Shown one piece after another: positions 16,133 through 23,201 of a stretch of 64,000 nucleotides of DNA. Within the stretch, counting starts at the first letter, position 1; every line of letters begins with the position of its first letter. The notes under the pieces are model-generated. The model saw nothing but the letters and a program-made list of their open reading frames with translations, did not search any database and had not been told where the DNA came from. Made by a program: the position numbers and the translations under genes. Where the stretch lies: positions 434,001 to 498,000 of the forward strand of contig JAIXWL010000001.1 of the NCBI GenBank assembly GCA_027491315.1, given 5' to 3'. The stretch comes from Cytophagaceae bacterium (lineage in GTDB: Bacteria; Bacteroidota; Bacteroidia; Cytophagales; Spirosomataceae).

Positions 16133-16552
16133 TTAGCCTATATTGGGAGGGGTCCAAATGTAACCAAAACCAAAAGAATGGTAGGTTTCGTTATAATAAG
16201 ATTTTACTTTTTCTCTTGCCGTAAAGGTATTAATGTCTACGGGGACTAAAAAATTGGACAAAACCAGCGAAGTTAAAGTTGAGGGACAACTACATTTAGA
16301 ATTATCACAATTCCCTCCACAACTATTGTCTTCCTTTTGTTGGGTGACTTTACGATTATTGCAACAATCCTTTTTGTTAGATTTCTCAGGCATGTCTTTT
16401 AAACAGCAAGATTTCTCCGCATTCTTTGATTTTGTTCCACACGCATAGGATTTCATGGGCGTCGTTAGACAGCCAAGAAATGTAATTATGAGCAGTATGT
16501 AGAATTTTTGTAACACAATGTTTAAAACGCTTAAATTACGAATTTGTTTCAT
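16133..16552 (-). CDS. Cys-rich secreted protein of the copper cluster
   Basis: This 139-residue protein has an N-terminal hydrophobic segment (about 18-37) and then a cysteine-rich middle: CCLKDM, DCCNN, SCGGNCDNSKCSC. That gives ten cysteines within about 45 residues, with much lysine and asparagine. The C-terminus (YHSFGFGYIWTPPNIG) is typical of small secreted proteins encoded next to copper genes in Bacteroidota (from memory). A metallothionein-like or metal-trapping role in the periplasm is inferred. It is the first gene of the minus-strand copper transcript; its upstream region (16553-16746) is shared with a divergent gene. Confidence 0.7.
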   Translation of the reverse strand: MKQIRNLSVLNIVLQKFYILLIITFLGCLTTPMKSYACGTKSKNAEKSCCLKDMPEKSNKKDCCNNRKVTQQKEDNSCGGNCDNSKCSCPSTLTSLVLSNFLVPVDINTFTAREKVKSYYNETYHSFGFGYIWTPPNIG

Positions 16553-16712
16553 TTTTTAATTAATTGGCTCAAAATTTTAATACTTCCTTTAAATTAAATA
16601 AAGTGCTCTTAGATTAATTTCACAAATAATGATAAAACGTGTAATTTCTTAAAATGAATGAAATGATGATGAATGTCATACGGCAAAATTAGTTCAGCGG
16701 TACTTAATTCGT

Positions 16713-16720
16713 TACGTTTG
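16713..16720 (+). promoter_or_regulatory. -7 promoter element for the secreted protein gene at 16747
   Basis: TACGTTTG matches the Bacteroidota TAnnTTTG -7 element. It lies 26 bp before the ATG, so the leader would be about 20 nt. The expected -33 TTG around 16690-16694 is weak (TTAG), which would suit a regulated promoter. The 194-bp divergent region could hold a site for the AraC regulator. Confidence 0.5.
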
Positions 16721-16746
16721 GTTTTAACAATGTAAACAAACAAATC

Positions 16747-17196
16747 ATGAAAAAGTCATCAATTATTTTGTCGATTGTATTCAGCATGTTTATTGCGCTT
16801 TCAGTGTCGGCACAGCAGGTAAGAGATAGCAAAGGCCATTTGATACTAAATTCCAAGGGGGATATATACTTCGATGGAGTAAAAACCGGTACTGTTTCGA
16901 AAGATAAAATTATTAGTGATTCGAAGGGTAAAAAACTTGGGTTTCTTGGTGCTAATGGAGTTCTAAAAGACGAAAATGGAAAGATAATGGGTAAAATGGG
17001 TAAAGACGGGAAAACGTATTTTGATGAAAAAGGTAATATTATTTTCACCATAGTTGATTTTGACAAGGAAACGTGTAATATCAAAGATGCCAAAGGAGTA
17101 GTTATTGGCAATGTTCATAAATCATTAAAAGGAGTGGCCTGTGCTTTACATTGTTTTCAAAACCAGATGGATATGAAAACACATTCCAAGCATTAA
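16747..17196 (+). CDS. Secreted beta-flower-like repeat protein
   Basis: The 149-residue protein has a signal peptide ending at SAQ (about residue 22) and then short glycine-containing repeats of the type DSKGHLILNSKGDIYFDG and LGANGVLKDENGKIMGKMG. Each repeat forms a beta hairpin in what is commonly called the 5-fold beta-flower family. The end is Cys/His-containing (VACALHCFQNQMDMKTHSKH), which could bind metal. It diverges from the copper operon and shares its intergenic region, so co-regulation is likely. Exact function is unknown. Confidence 0.7.
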   Translation: MKKSSIILSIVFSMFIALSVSAQQVRDSKGHLILNSKGDIYFDGVKTGTVSKDKIISDSKGKKLGFLGANGVLKDENGKIMGKMGKDGKTYFDEKGNIIFTIVDFDKETCNIKDAKGVVIGNVHKSLKGVACALHCFQNQMDMKTHSKH

Positions 17197-17272
17197 TGAA
17201 TGTAAAACCCAATCAGTGTACTCAGATGGCGGAGACATTTTTAACCTTTGGATACAACCAAAATATAACACC

Positions 17273-17656
17273 ATGAAAAAATTAGTATTCACTATCGCAT
17301 TACTTTCTGTTTCAATTTTAGGGTTTTCTCAATCACCTATACAATCTCCATGTAGTGATTCACTTTATGTTTCTTTAAAGACCAAAACAATTGCTCAAAT
17401 GACCGAGCGTGAATTCGCATACTTTAACCAAAAGGAAAAGGATTGTGCTGAATTTAGAAAGGCAGAAATGCAAGAGGAAGTTAAGGTCGAAACCTTAAAG
17501 ATTACAAAAAAGACAATGAACACCTATTGGACCATTGCGGCAATTGGTGTGGCACTATCCTTGATTCCGTTATTATTACTGTTGGGGGATTATCTCCCTA
17601 CTTATTTCTCAACTTCCTTCTATTCTTATTACGATTATAGTAACTTCAAGAGATAA
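17273..17656 (+). CDS. Small secreted/membrane protein, unknown
   Basis: Translation from ATG 17273 gives 127 residues with a signal peptide (MKKLVFTIALLSVSILGFSQ). The frame upstream to 17216 would spoil that signal, so I reject it. A charged helical region (EREFAYFNQKEKDCAEFRKA) is followed by one transmembrane segment (about residues 86-106) and a Tyr/Ser-rich end. It follows the beta-flower gene by 76 bp and is probably co-transcribed. No family recognised. Confidence 0.55.
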   Translation: MKKLVFTIALLSVSILGFSQSPIQSPCSDSLYVSLKTKTIAQMTEREFAYFNQKEKDCAEFRKAEMQEEVKVETLKITKKTMNTYWTIAAIGVALSLIPLLLLLGDYLPTYFSTSFYSYYDYSNFKR

Positions 17657-17846
17657 GCCAATAATTAAACACTCTACTGGAGAGACTAACTCCCCGCCAT
17701 GTGTGGTATTTGCTTAGGCGACCCGTCTGCGTTGAACCAGCTCGAACGTATGAGGATTTGCGGATACGTTTATTGTAATCTATCGGTTTGGTATCGCAGT
17801 CAATTAGAAAGATGGCCATTAGTGAGACGAAAAGAAGTTTTTCCAT
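17646..17846 (-). CDS. Possible small lipoprotein (doubtful)
   Basis: A 66-residue frame from ATG 17844-17846 starts with a plausible signal (MEKLLFVSLMAIFLIDC), with a cysteine that could be a lipid site, although Asp before Cys is unusual. The remainder (YVRAGSTQTGRLSKYHTWRG) is basic and unrecognised. It overlaps the end of the plus-strand gene by 11 bp. It may be a decayed gene or a chance frame. Confidence 0.3.
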   Translation of the reverse strand: MEKLLFVSLMAIFLIDCDTKPIDYNKRIRKSSYVRAGSTQTGRLSKYHTWRGVSLSSRVFNYWLIS

Positions 17847-17860
17847 TTTTTAAAATCAAC

Positions 17861-17895
17861 AAAAAAGGAGAGGATATAATCCAACTCCTTTTTTT
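17861..17895. terminator. Bidirectional hairpin terminator at the end of the cargo
   Basis: AAAAAAGGAG (17861-17870) pairs with CTCCTTTTTT (17885-17894), with an inner GGAT/ATCC stem. Poly-A and poly-T flanks make it work in both directions. It closes the plus-strand pair 16747-17656 and separates the cargo from the decayed gene at 17996-19054. Confidence 0.8.
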
Positions 17896-17995
17896 GACCA
17901 CCACTAATATTCTGAAAACTTTATAACTCTCAAATGTATCTTTAAAACTTGATGATTTAACACCTTGGGATTAGATTATCAAGATGTTGGTATCA

Positions 17996-19054
17996 TCACA
18001 AAACCCGCCTCATAAGTTCCAAGGACGACCTATCGGCATAATCAAGTTTTTCATGTGGTTTTAATATGATTGGGTCGTACCAATCAACCGCATCGCTTGC
18101 CCATTGAATCCAATTTTCATCACGGTATTTTGACGCGGCATTGATATAATCACGCATCATTTGACATTCATGGTACCGGCGAGCATTCATCTTTAATTTT
18201 TTAAACTCGTCAATATCATTTTGAATTACTTTCTGTCGAGCAAGTCTCTCTTTCTCAAGCCTTTCTCTCTCACGACTATTATGTTCAATTTGAATGAGAT
18301 ATAATTTCTCATTCATGAAGTAATCATCCAATTGAAGTACAATTATATCTATGCGCTCCTCCAACTTTATCTTACCATCTTTCCATTGCTTGGAACGGTA
18401 ACCCTCAATGTTAATAGAAAGTAATCCATTAGGTGTTAAAGAGGGTGAGTTCCAACCATGTTTGTCCTTGAAGAATTTACGATTATTGAGTTCTCGACAA
18501 TTGATAGTTTATTTAATATCATACTTTTCAATTCTTAATGAACCCCGTATAATTTCATACCTAAATCCACGCTTGGTAATTGATTTTAAAAAGAAACCCA
18601 TTATCCTCAATGCTCGATTCAACAACTTGAAATTCGACACCTTTATACTTAACACTTCTGATGAACGAGTCATTGGCCACCAACTTGTAAACTTATATTG
18701 CTTTAACTCGGCTTCCGCTTCCAATATTTCAGGTAACGGATTTGTCAACTTTAATGGCACCTCCGTTCTAATTGGTTTAAACTTTTTAACCAACTCCTTT
18801 GTAGATTTTATCTTTGGAACATACTGAATCATGTTAGAACCATCAAAGTCCTCGATGAAAGGAATGATTTTAACTGGCTTTGAATACTTTAGCTTAGACC
18901 AATGTCCATTCTTTGGTAGGGGTATTTGGTAATCAATACAGATTTTCCTCAATTCGAGGTCGCTTAAATCATGTTCCTTTGATAGGGTTGAAATTGGTTT
19001 TGACCATACTAGGTCATAGAGTTCTTTGCGGGATAAGCTGTTAATTTTCGTCAT
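17996..19054 (-). pseudogene. Mobile-element gene broken by one in-frame stop codon
   Basis: The two open frames 18509-19054 and 17996-18364 are in the same reading frame. Translating across the gap gives continuous protein-like sequence (after TAA at 18509-18511: NNRKFFKDKHGWNSPSLTPN, then INIEGYRSKQWKDGKIKLEE). A single TAA therefore interrupts one gene of about 352 codons. Its N-terminus (LSRKELYDLVWSKPISTLSK, then a helix-turn-helix-like stretch ending IPLPKNGHWSKL) matches a family I recall as widespread on integrative elements, with a DNA-binding-like start and unknown function. The first 14 codons and upstream region are duplicated at 10803-10965. Whether the first 181 residues still act alone is unknown. 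Confidence 0.75.
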
Positions 19055-19171
19055 AGGAAGAGGTATTAAACTTCCTCCAATTTACAGGATGATTTCTCAC
19101 TTTAAAAAGGTGAAATCACGTTGATTAAAAACAACTCTTGGCACATTCTTGGCACAAAACGAAAATATCAG
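19011..19171 (-). repeat. Right-end copy of the 160-bp internal direct repeat
   Basis: This is the intact partner of 10803-10965. It contains the first 14 codons of the broken gene (17996-19054), its upstream region, and a TCTTGGC pair (19136-19142, 19147-19153) like the one near the left end. It lies 135 bp inside the right att core. The remaining 19172-19305 is non-coding and includes the tRNA-side hairpin at about 19277-19299. Confidence 0.85.
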
Positions 19172-19305
19172 ATATAATCCTCTTAGAAAAAGGTCTAAAA
19201 ATCACCAAACCCTCTTCTGAGCTCGAACCACAAAAATCGATGAATGGATGTAATAGGGAAGGTTTTTAAACGAAAAAAGTCACCATTTCTGATGACTTTC
19301 TTGTT

Positions 19306-19349
19306 TGCTCCCTCTCCTGGGCTCGAACCAGGGACCCCATGATTAACAG
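19306..19349 (-). repeat. attR: 44-bp core within tRNA-Asn
   Basis: This is identical to 1688-1731. Here the core is part of a complete tRNA-Asn and covers it from the anticodon loop to the 3' end. The element thus rebuilt the tRNA gene when it inserted, which is the usual strategy of tRNA-targeting integrases. Confidence 0.92.
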
Positions 19350-19381
19350 TCATGTGCTCTAACCGACTGAGCTAAGAAGGA
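19308..19381 (-). tRNA. tRNA-Asn (GTT)
   Basis: The 74-nt minus-strand sequence folds as a standard tRNA. The acceptor stem is TCCTTCT with AGAGGGA (one G-U pair). The D arm begins AGCTCAGTCGG. The anticodon stem is CATGA/TCATG around loop CTGTTAA, giving anticodon GTT (plus strand AAC, 19345-19347). The T arm is CCTGG TTCGAGC CCAGG and the discriminator is G. CCA is not encoded (GCAA follows). Its 3' half is the integration site of the mobile element, and it is intact, so the cell keeps a working gene. Confidence 0.95.
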
Positions 19382-19402
19382 ATTTATATCCTTTTGGGAC
19401 TG

Positions 19403-19433
19403 CAAAAATAGGTGTCAGTATGCACATATGCAA
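19403..19433 (-). promoter_or_regulatory. tRNA-Asn promoter
   Basis: On the minus strand, TTG (19431-19433), a 20-bp spacer and TATTTTTG (19403-19410) fit the Bacteroidota TTG/TAnnTTTG promoter. The tRNA 5' end is 22 bp downstream. The -7 element is part of the right-hand arm of the upstream gene's terminator, so one sequence serves two roles. Confidence 0.65.
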
Positions 19434-19450
19434 TAAGAACACCTATTTTT
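19404..19450 (-). terminator. Terminator of the efflux operon overlapping the tRNA promoter
   Basis: The arms AAAAATAGGTGT (19404-19415) and ACACCTATTTTT (19439-19450) are perfect 12-bp complements around a 23-bp loop. The hairpin lies 17 bp beyond the stop of the MacA-like gene and ends in a T run on the minus strand. The distal arm contains the tRNA promoter -7 element. Confidence 0.65.
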
Positions 19451-19466
19451 TTCTTAAAATCTTACT

Positions 19467-20858
19467 TTATTTCTTCTCCTCTGCCTTGGCATCCTTCTTT
19501 TTCACTAATTCTCCCTCTTTTAAATTCTTTGCCACCGTAGCATATGGCCCTGAAATAATCTCCTGGCCTTCTTTCAATCCTGAGATAATCTCAATGTTAT
19601 CGAAGTCAGATATCCCCGTTTTCACTTCAACCATCTTCGCTTTACCTTTCTCACTTATAAATACCACTTCTTTTATCTTCTCCTTGCGTTTTTTGCTTTG
19701 CTGAGCCGTCTCCTCCTTCGCTGGCTCGGCAGCACCACCTGGCGCATCTTTGCCATCTTTCTGGGCTACTTCTGCACCAATTTCACGTGTAGTAACTGCT
19801 GCCAATGGTACCGTTAAAATATTGTCTTTGCGGTTCGTTAATATCTCCACAGATGCCGTCATACCTGGCTTCAAAGGATACGATAATTTACCCTTGATTA
19901 AATCACGGTAAGAATCTCTTAAAACACGAATCTTAACCTCAAACTCCGTCACGGCATCCGTCGTTACCGAAGTTGCTGTACCCGATTGATTTGCTGAACT
20001 AGCAATCTCATACACGACCCCTTGAAACTTGCGCTCTGAAGAAGTAAATGCATCTACATCTATGATCACCGTATCTCCCAAACTTACTCGCGTAATATCA
20101 TTTTCATTGACATTCACTCTCACTTCCATGTTATTCAAATTAGCAATGCGTAACATTTCCGTTCCTGCCATTTGTGAAGTACCAACCACACGCTCTCCTA
20201 ATTCCACGTTTAGTTTTGAAATAATACCACTTTGAGGAGCATAAATCGTGGTCTTTGTTAAATTCGTTGTGGCTTCTTTTAAGGCCGCCTCAGAGCTCTT
20301 CACATTAAAACTAGCCGCTTTTACATTGGCCTTAGCTGACTCCAGATCTTGTTTAGCCACCATGTAGGCCGATTGGAATTGATCAAAATCAGCATCAGAG
20401 ATTACTTTGTCGTTATGTAATTTTAAATTACGATCATAGTCAATTTTTGCCTTGCTCAATCGTGCTTCACTCTGAGCTAAAACGGCCTTACTTTGTTCCA
20501 TACTTGCTCTCATGGCGTTCAACTGTGCCTCCGCACGAGCTAATAAGGACACATAATTATCTGGACGAATTTTCAATAAAACTTGACCGGCAACCACAGA
20601 ATCACCTTCTGCAACATTCAAGGCAACAATCTCTCCAGACACATCAGGAGAAACTTTAACCTCAACTTCTGGTTGAATTTTCCCAGATGCCGATACTTTT
20701 TCGACAATGGATTCTCTTTTGGCTTTACCAAATTCCACTACTGTTGGATCTACCTTACCAATCCATCCTTGCTGTTTGGCTAAAAATAAACCTAAGAATA
20801 TCACAACTACTCCCCCTCCGATAAACAACCACGTCCGCTTGCTATTGTTCTTTGCCAT
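19467..20858 (-). CDS. Periplasmic adaptor of a tripartite efflux pump (MacA/HlyD family)
   Basis: The 463-residue protein has an N-terminal membrane anchor (about residues 10-27). A lipoyl/barrel-sandwich half-motif follows (VSPDVSGEIVALNVAEGDSV), then a long coiled-coil hairpin (about 100-200), the second lipoyl half (IYAPQSGIISKLNVELGERV) and a beta-barrel domain (LGDTVIIDVDAF). A Lys/Glu-rich insert lies near 375-400. The family links an inner-membrane ABC or RND transporter to a TolC channel. The TolC-like gene lies directly upstream in the same orientation, 20 bp away. No transporter gene is in the pair; it would lie elsewhere. It is the last gene of the operon. Confidence 0.9.
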   Translation of the reverse strand: MAKNNSKRTWLFIGGGVVVIFLGLFLAKQQGWIGKVDPTVVEFGKAKRESIVEKVSASGKIQPEVEVKVSPDVSGEIVALNVAEGDSVVAGQVLLKIRPDNYVSLLARAEAQLNAMRASMEQSKAVLAQSEARLSKAKIDYDRNLKLHNDKVISDADFDQFQSAYMVAKQDLESAKANVKAASFNVKSSEAALKEATTNLTKTTIYAPQSGIISKLNVELGERVVGTSQMAGTEMLRIANLNNMEVRVNVNENDITRVSLGDTVIIDVDAFTSSERKFQGVVYEIASSANQSGTATSVTTDAVTEFEVKIRVLRDSYRDLIKGKLSYPLKPGMTASVEILTNRKDNILTVPLAAVTTREIGAEVAQKDGKDAPGGAAEPAKEETAQQSKKRKEKIKEVVFISEKGKAKMVEVKTGISDFDNIEIISGLKEGQEIISGPYATVAKNLKEGELVKKKDAKAEEKK

Positions 20859-20878
20859 CTTTTTAAAATTATTGAAAA

Positions 20879-22345
20879 TTAAAATGTTAAATTTTTACCT
20901 TGATAGTAATCTAAAATCTTTGTTCTAAAAACATAATCGTATTTAGATTGTACCAAAGAAAGTTTCGCCTTGTCAAGGTTTGTCTTTTGTAAATTATAAC
21001 TAACGAAATCAATAGTACCTGCACTAAATTTACTTTCTGAGGCTCTAAATGATTCTTCTAATGCTGAAACCTGGGTAACTCCAGCCTCATATTTTTTTGC
21101 TGCATTGAGCATATTGACATAGGCTTGTTCAATATTTTGACGTAAAGTTAGGCGTGCTTTATTGGCTTCAATCTCAGCATTAACTTTTTGCAAATTAGCT
21201 TGAGAAACACGGGTTCTATTTTGATATTTGGTAAAAATAGGAATGCTTAAATTCAGTGAAACAACTTTGTTTTGCGTATTATTCAACTGATCAAAATAGC
21301 CTACTGTTGATCCCTCTCCAAATTTAGGTTGGGTGGTTGTCAGTGGATAATTTACTCCACCTACATTCACATTACCTAAAGTAACCTCCTGAGTTCCCAA
21401 AACCTGAACAGATTTCAAGGCGTTGGATTGGTTAGCAGACCAGCTTCCATTTAAGCTTAAGGTCGGTAAACGAAACGCTTTGGCTACATCTACACTTTTT
21501 GCAGCTCCCTGCACTCTAAAATCCGCTGCACGAACCAAAGGTTGTGCTTCCACAGCTTTGGCATAAATATCGGCAATACTTAATTCATAGGCTGAAGAAT
21601 TGGGCACGGGTACTTGAATACGCTCCAATTCAAACTGGCTTATAGCGGAATCATTTAATAATTGTAACAAGGTTAATTTATTAATATCCAAGGCACTTTG
21701 AAAACTTACTACATTGGATTCCTCATTGGCTAACTGGGCTTTTAAGTCTAATAAAGTAGAAATGGCAACAGAGCCAGCATTGACCAACTTTTGTGTTCTT
21801 TCAATTTGCAATTTGGTAATCTCAGTCTGGGTTTTGGCAATAGCCAATTGGTCTTCCGCATTTAGAATAGACAAATAAGATAAGACAACCTGCAAAGAGA
21901 TATTTTCCCGAATGGACTGTAAGTCTTCTTGCGTGGCCTTTAAGTTGAATTCTGTTTGTAGAATATTATTTTTCAGTTGACCTCCATTGAATAAAAGCAC
22001 ATTAGCATTGAACCCAAGGTTATTGTAATTAATATTCCTTGAATCATATCCATTGGTATATGGGTTAATACTTCGTCCAAAACTTGCCGCTTGATTGATA
22101 TTTCCAGTCAAAGATGGCAATTGATTATACTTTGCTTGCTGAAATTGAAGCTCCGCATTTTGCATACTAACTTGATACGATTTAACATTCAAATTATGTT
22201 GTAATGCAATCTCTACAGCTTGATTCAACTTAAGCTTTACTAGTGTACCATTTCCTTGAATAGCCGTTTGTGCCTGAGCTGTAAAAGCGAAGGTAAAAAG
22301 CAATGCAAAAAGGTAGACAATTGTTGGGAATGATTTCCGATACAT
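20879..22345 (-). CDS. TolC-family outer-membrane efflux protein
   Basis: The 488-residue protein has a signal peptide (cleavage near AQA) and two repeated OEP halves (about 40-225 and 260-480). Each has the long amphipathic helices of TolC, with typical starts such as KLKLNQAVEIALQHNLNVKS and many Ala, Gln and Asn residues. It forms the trimeric outer-membrane channel of a tripartite exporter. It precedes the MacA-like adaptor gene by 20 bp and shares its transcript. The substrate is unknown; fatty, macrolide-like or peptide cargo is typical of the family. Confidence 0.92.
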   Translation of the reverse strand: MYRKSFPTIVYLFALLFTFAFTAQAQTAIQGNGTLVKLKLNQAVEIALQHNLNVKSYQVSMQNAELQFQQAKYNQLPSLTGNINQAASFGRSINPYTNGYDSRNINYNNLGFNANVLLFNGGQLKNNILQTEFNLKATQEDLQSIRENISLQVVLSYLSILNAEDQLAIAKTQTEITKLQIERTQKLVNAGSVAISTLLDLKAQLANEESNVVSFQSALDINKLTLLQLLNDSAISQFELERIQVPVPNSSAYELSIADIYAKAVEAQPLVRAADFRVQGAAKSVDVAKAFRLPTLSLNGSWSANQSNALKSVQVLGTQEVTLGNVNVGGVNYPLTTTQPKFGEGSTVGYFDQLNNTQNKVVSLNLSIPIFTKYQNRTRVSQANLQKVNAEIEANKARLTLRQNIEQAYVNMLNAAKKYEAGVTQVSALEESFRASESKFSAGTIDFVSYNLQKTNLDKAKLSLVQSKYDYVFRTKILDYYQGKNLTF

Positions 22346-22439
22346 AGCTATTGAAAAGAATTTAGCACAATGTTACTATTTTTAGGTGGTGCGTAGGGTA
22401 CATTTTGGATAAACGGCAAGCCAAAAGGATAAATCCCAC

Positions 22440-23129
22440 TTATTGAACTACTTGAAATTTTTTCTTGGCCTCAGCCCGAGAAAAAGCATTGAAATGCCAC
22501 CATTCATATTCGATTGGCAAAAAACCAGCCTTTTGCATTACTTTTCTCAATAAAAGTCTGTTTTGAATAACCTCTTTACTAAGAATTCCTTTCTCTGCTA
22601 ATTCCTTCTCAGCCTTGGGATAAGCCTCCTTTCCAAAGTAATCGAAAGGGGTTCCCATATCAAGCGCTTTACCCTGTTCATCTGCGATGGTTAAATCCAC
22701 TGCACTACCGTAATTGTGAATGGAATGTTCTTGCGGAGAAGCCACATAATTTTTCCGAATATTGGGTGGATATTGGGGAAGAGCATTCCAAAGGTCCCAT
22801 TGTTTAGATAATGGTCTTGCAGCATCATATATTAATAGACGGTAACCCGGTTTTTCTTTTTCCAACAAGGATTGTGCATTAGCTAGTTTAGCGACGGTCT
22901 CTTTTTGTAAAAATGCTTTGGTTAAACAGCCATAGACATTTTGATGCATAAAATTATCGGTGGTAGCGTATTTCAATTGAACTAAAACCTGTTTAATTTC
23001 CGATTGCACTTCTACTAAACCCTGGCTTCTCATTTTTTCTTCATAATAACAGGGTTTTTGCTGAGCATTGAGCGAATGAAGGATCAAGCTAAAGGCAAAG
23101 GCAAGGGGAGTAGAAAAAGAATAGCGCAT
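22440..23129 (-). CDS. M15-family D-Ala-D-Ala dipeptidase, VanX-like, secreted
   Basis: The protein has 229 residues from ATG 23127-23129 with a signal peptide (MRYSFSTPLAFAFSLILHSL). The TTG nine bases upstream is less likely. The zinc-binding and catalytic motifs of the M15D dipeptidase family are present: SIHNYGSAVDLT (SxHxxGxAxD type) and EYEWWHF (ExxWH type). The family hydrolyses D-Ala-D-Ala or other peptidoglycan-derived dipeptides. In a periplasmic setting with no other van genes, recycling or catabolism of cell-wall peptides is more likely than vancomycin resistance (inference). It stands alone; the next gene upstream is divergent. Confidence 0.88.
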   Translation of the reverse strand: MRYSFSTPLAFAFSLILHSLNAQQKPCYYEEKMRSQGLVEVQSEIKQVLVQLKYATTDNFMHQNVYGCLTKAFLQKETVAKLANAQSLLEKEKPGYRLLIYDAARPLSKQWDLWNALPQYPPNIRKNYVASPQEHSIHNYGSAVDLTIADEQGKALDMGTPFDYFGKEAYPKAEKELAEKGILSKEVIQNRLLLRKVMQKAGFLPIEYEWWHFNAFSRAEAKKKFQVVQ

Positions 23130-23201
23130 AAAAATCAAGAAATTCCCTAAATTTAACCAAATTTTAATTAGGCAGGGCTCGCATTCTGCAAACCTTTCTG
23201 T

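Larger units (their letters stand above)
1688..19349. mobile_element. 17.6-kb integrative element in tRNA-Asn(GTT) carrying copper-handling cargo
   Basis: The boundaries are a perfect 44-bp direct repeat. The copy at 19306-19349 is part of the intact tRNA-Asn; the copy at 1688-1731 is a fragment. Inside are a tyrosine integrase (3576-4805), an excisionase-like HTH protein, a ParB-methyltransferase, a winged-helix protein and a serine recombinase. This is the usual equipment of a site-specific genomic island. The right part (10966-17846) is metal-related cargo. No relaxase, type IV coupling protein, conjugation gene or phage structural gene is visible, so transfer probably depends on a helper or on transformation or transduction (inference). 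A partial duplication of its right end (10803-10965) shows that it was assembled in steps. Confidence 0.9.

Noticed and set aside
17699-17926. Plus-strand 75-residue frame after the copper cargo
   Set aside because: It has no RBS or recognisable sequence, includes the hairpin terminator and overlaps a minus-strand frame; it is probably chance.
22440-23129. Vancomycin resistance (VanX)
   Set aside because: The M15 motifs are right but no vanH, vanA or two-component genes are near and a signal peptide is present, so a cell-wall recycling role is more likely.
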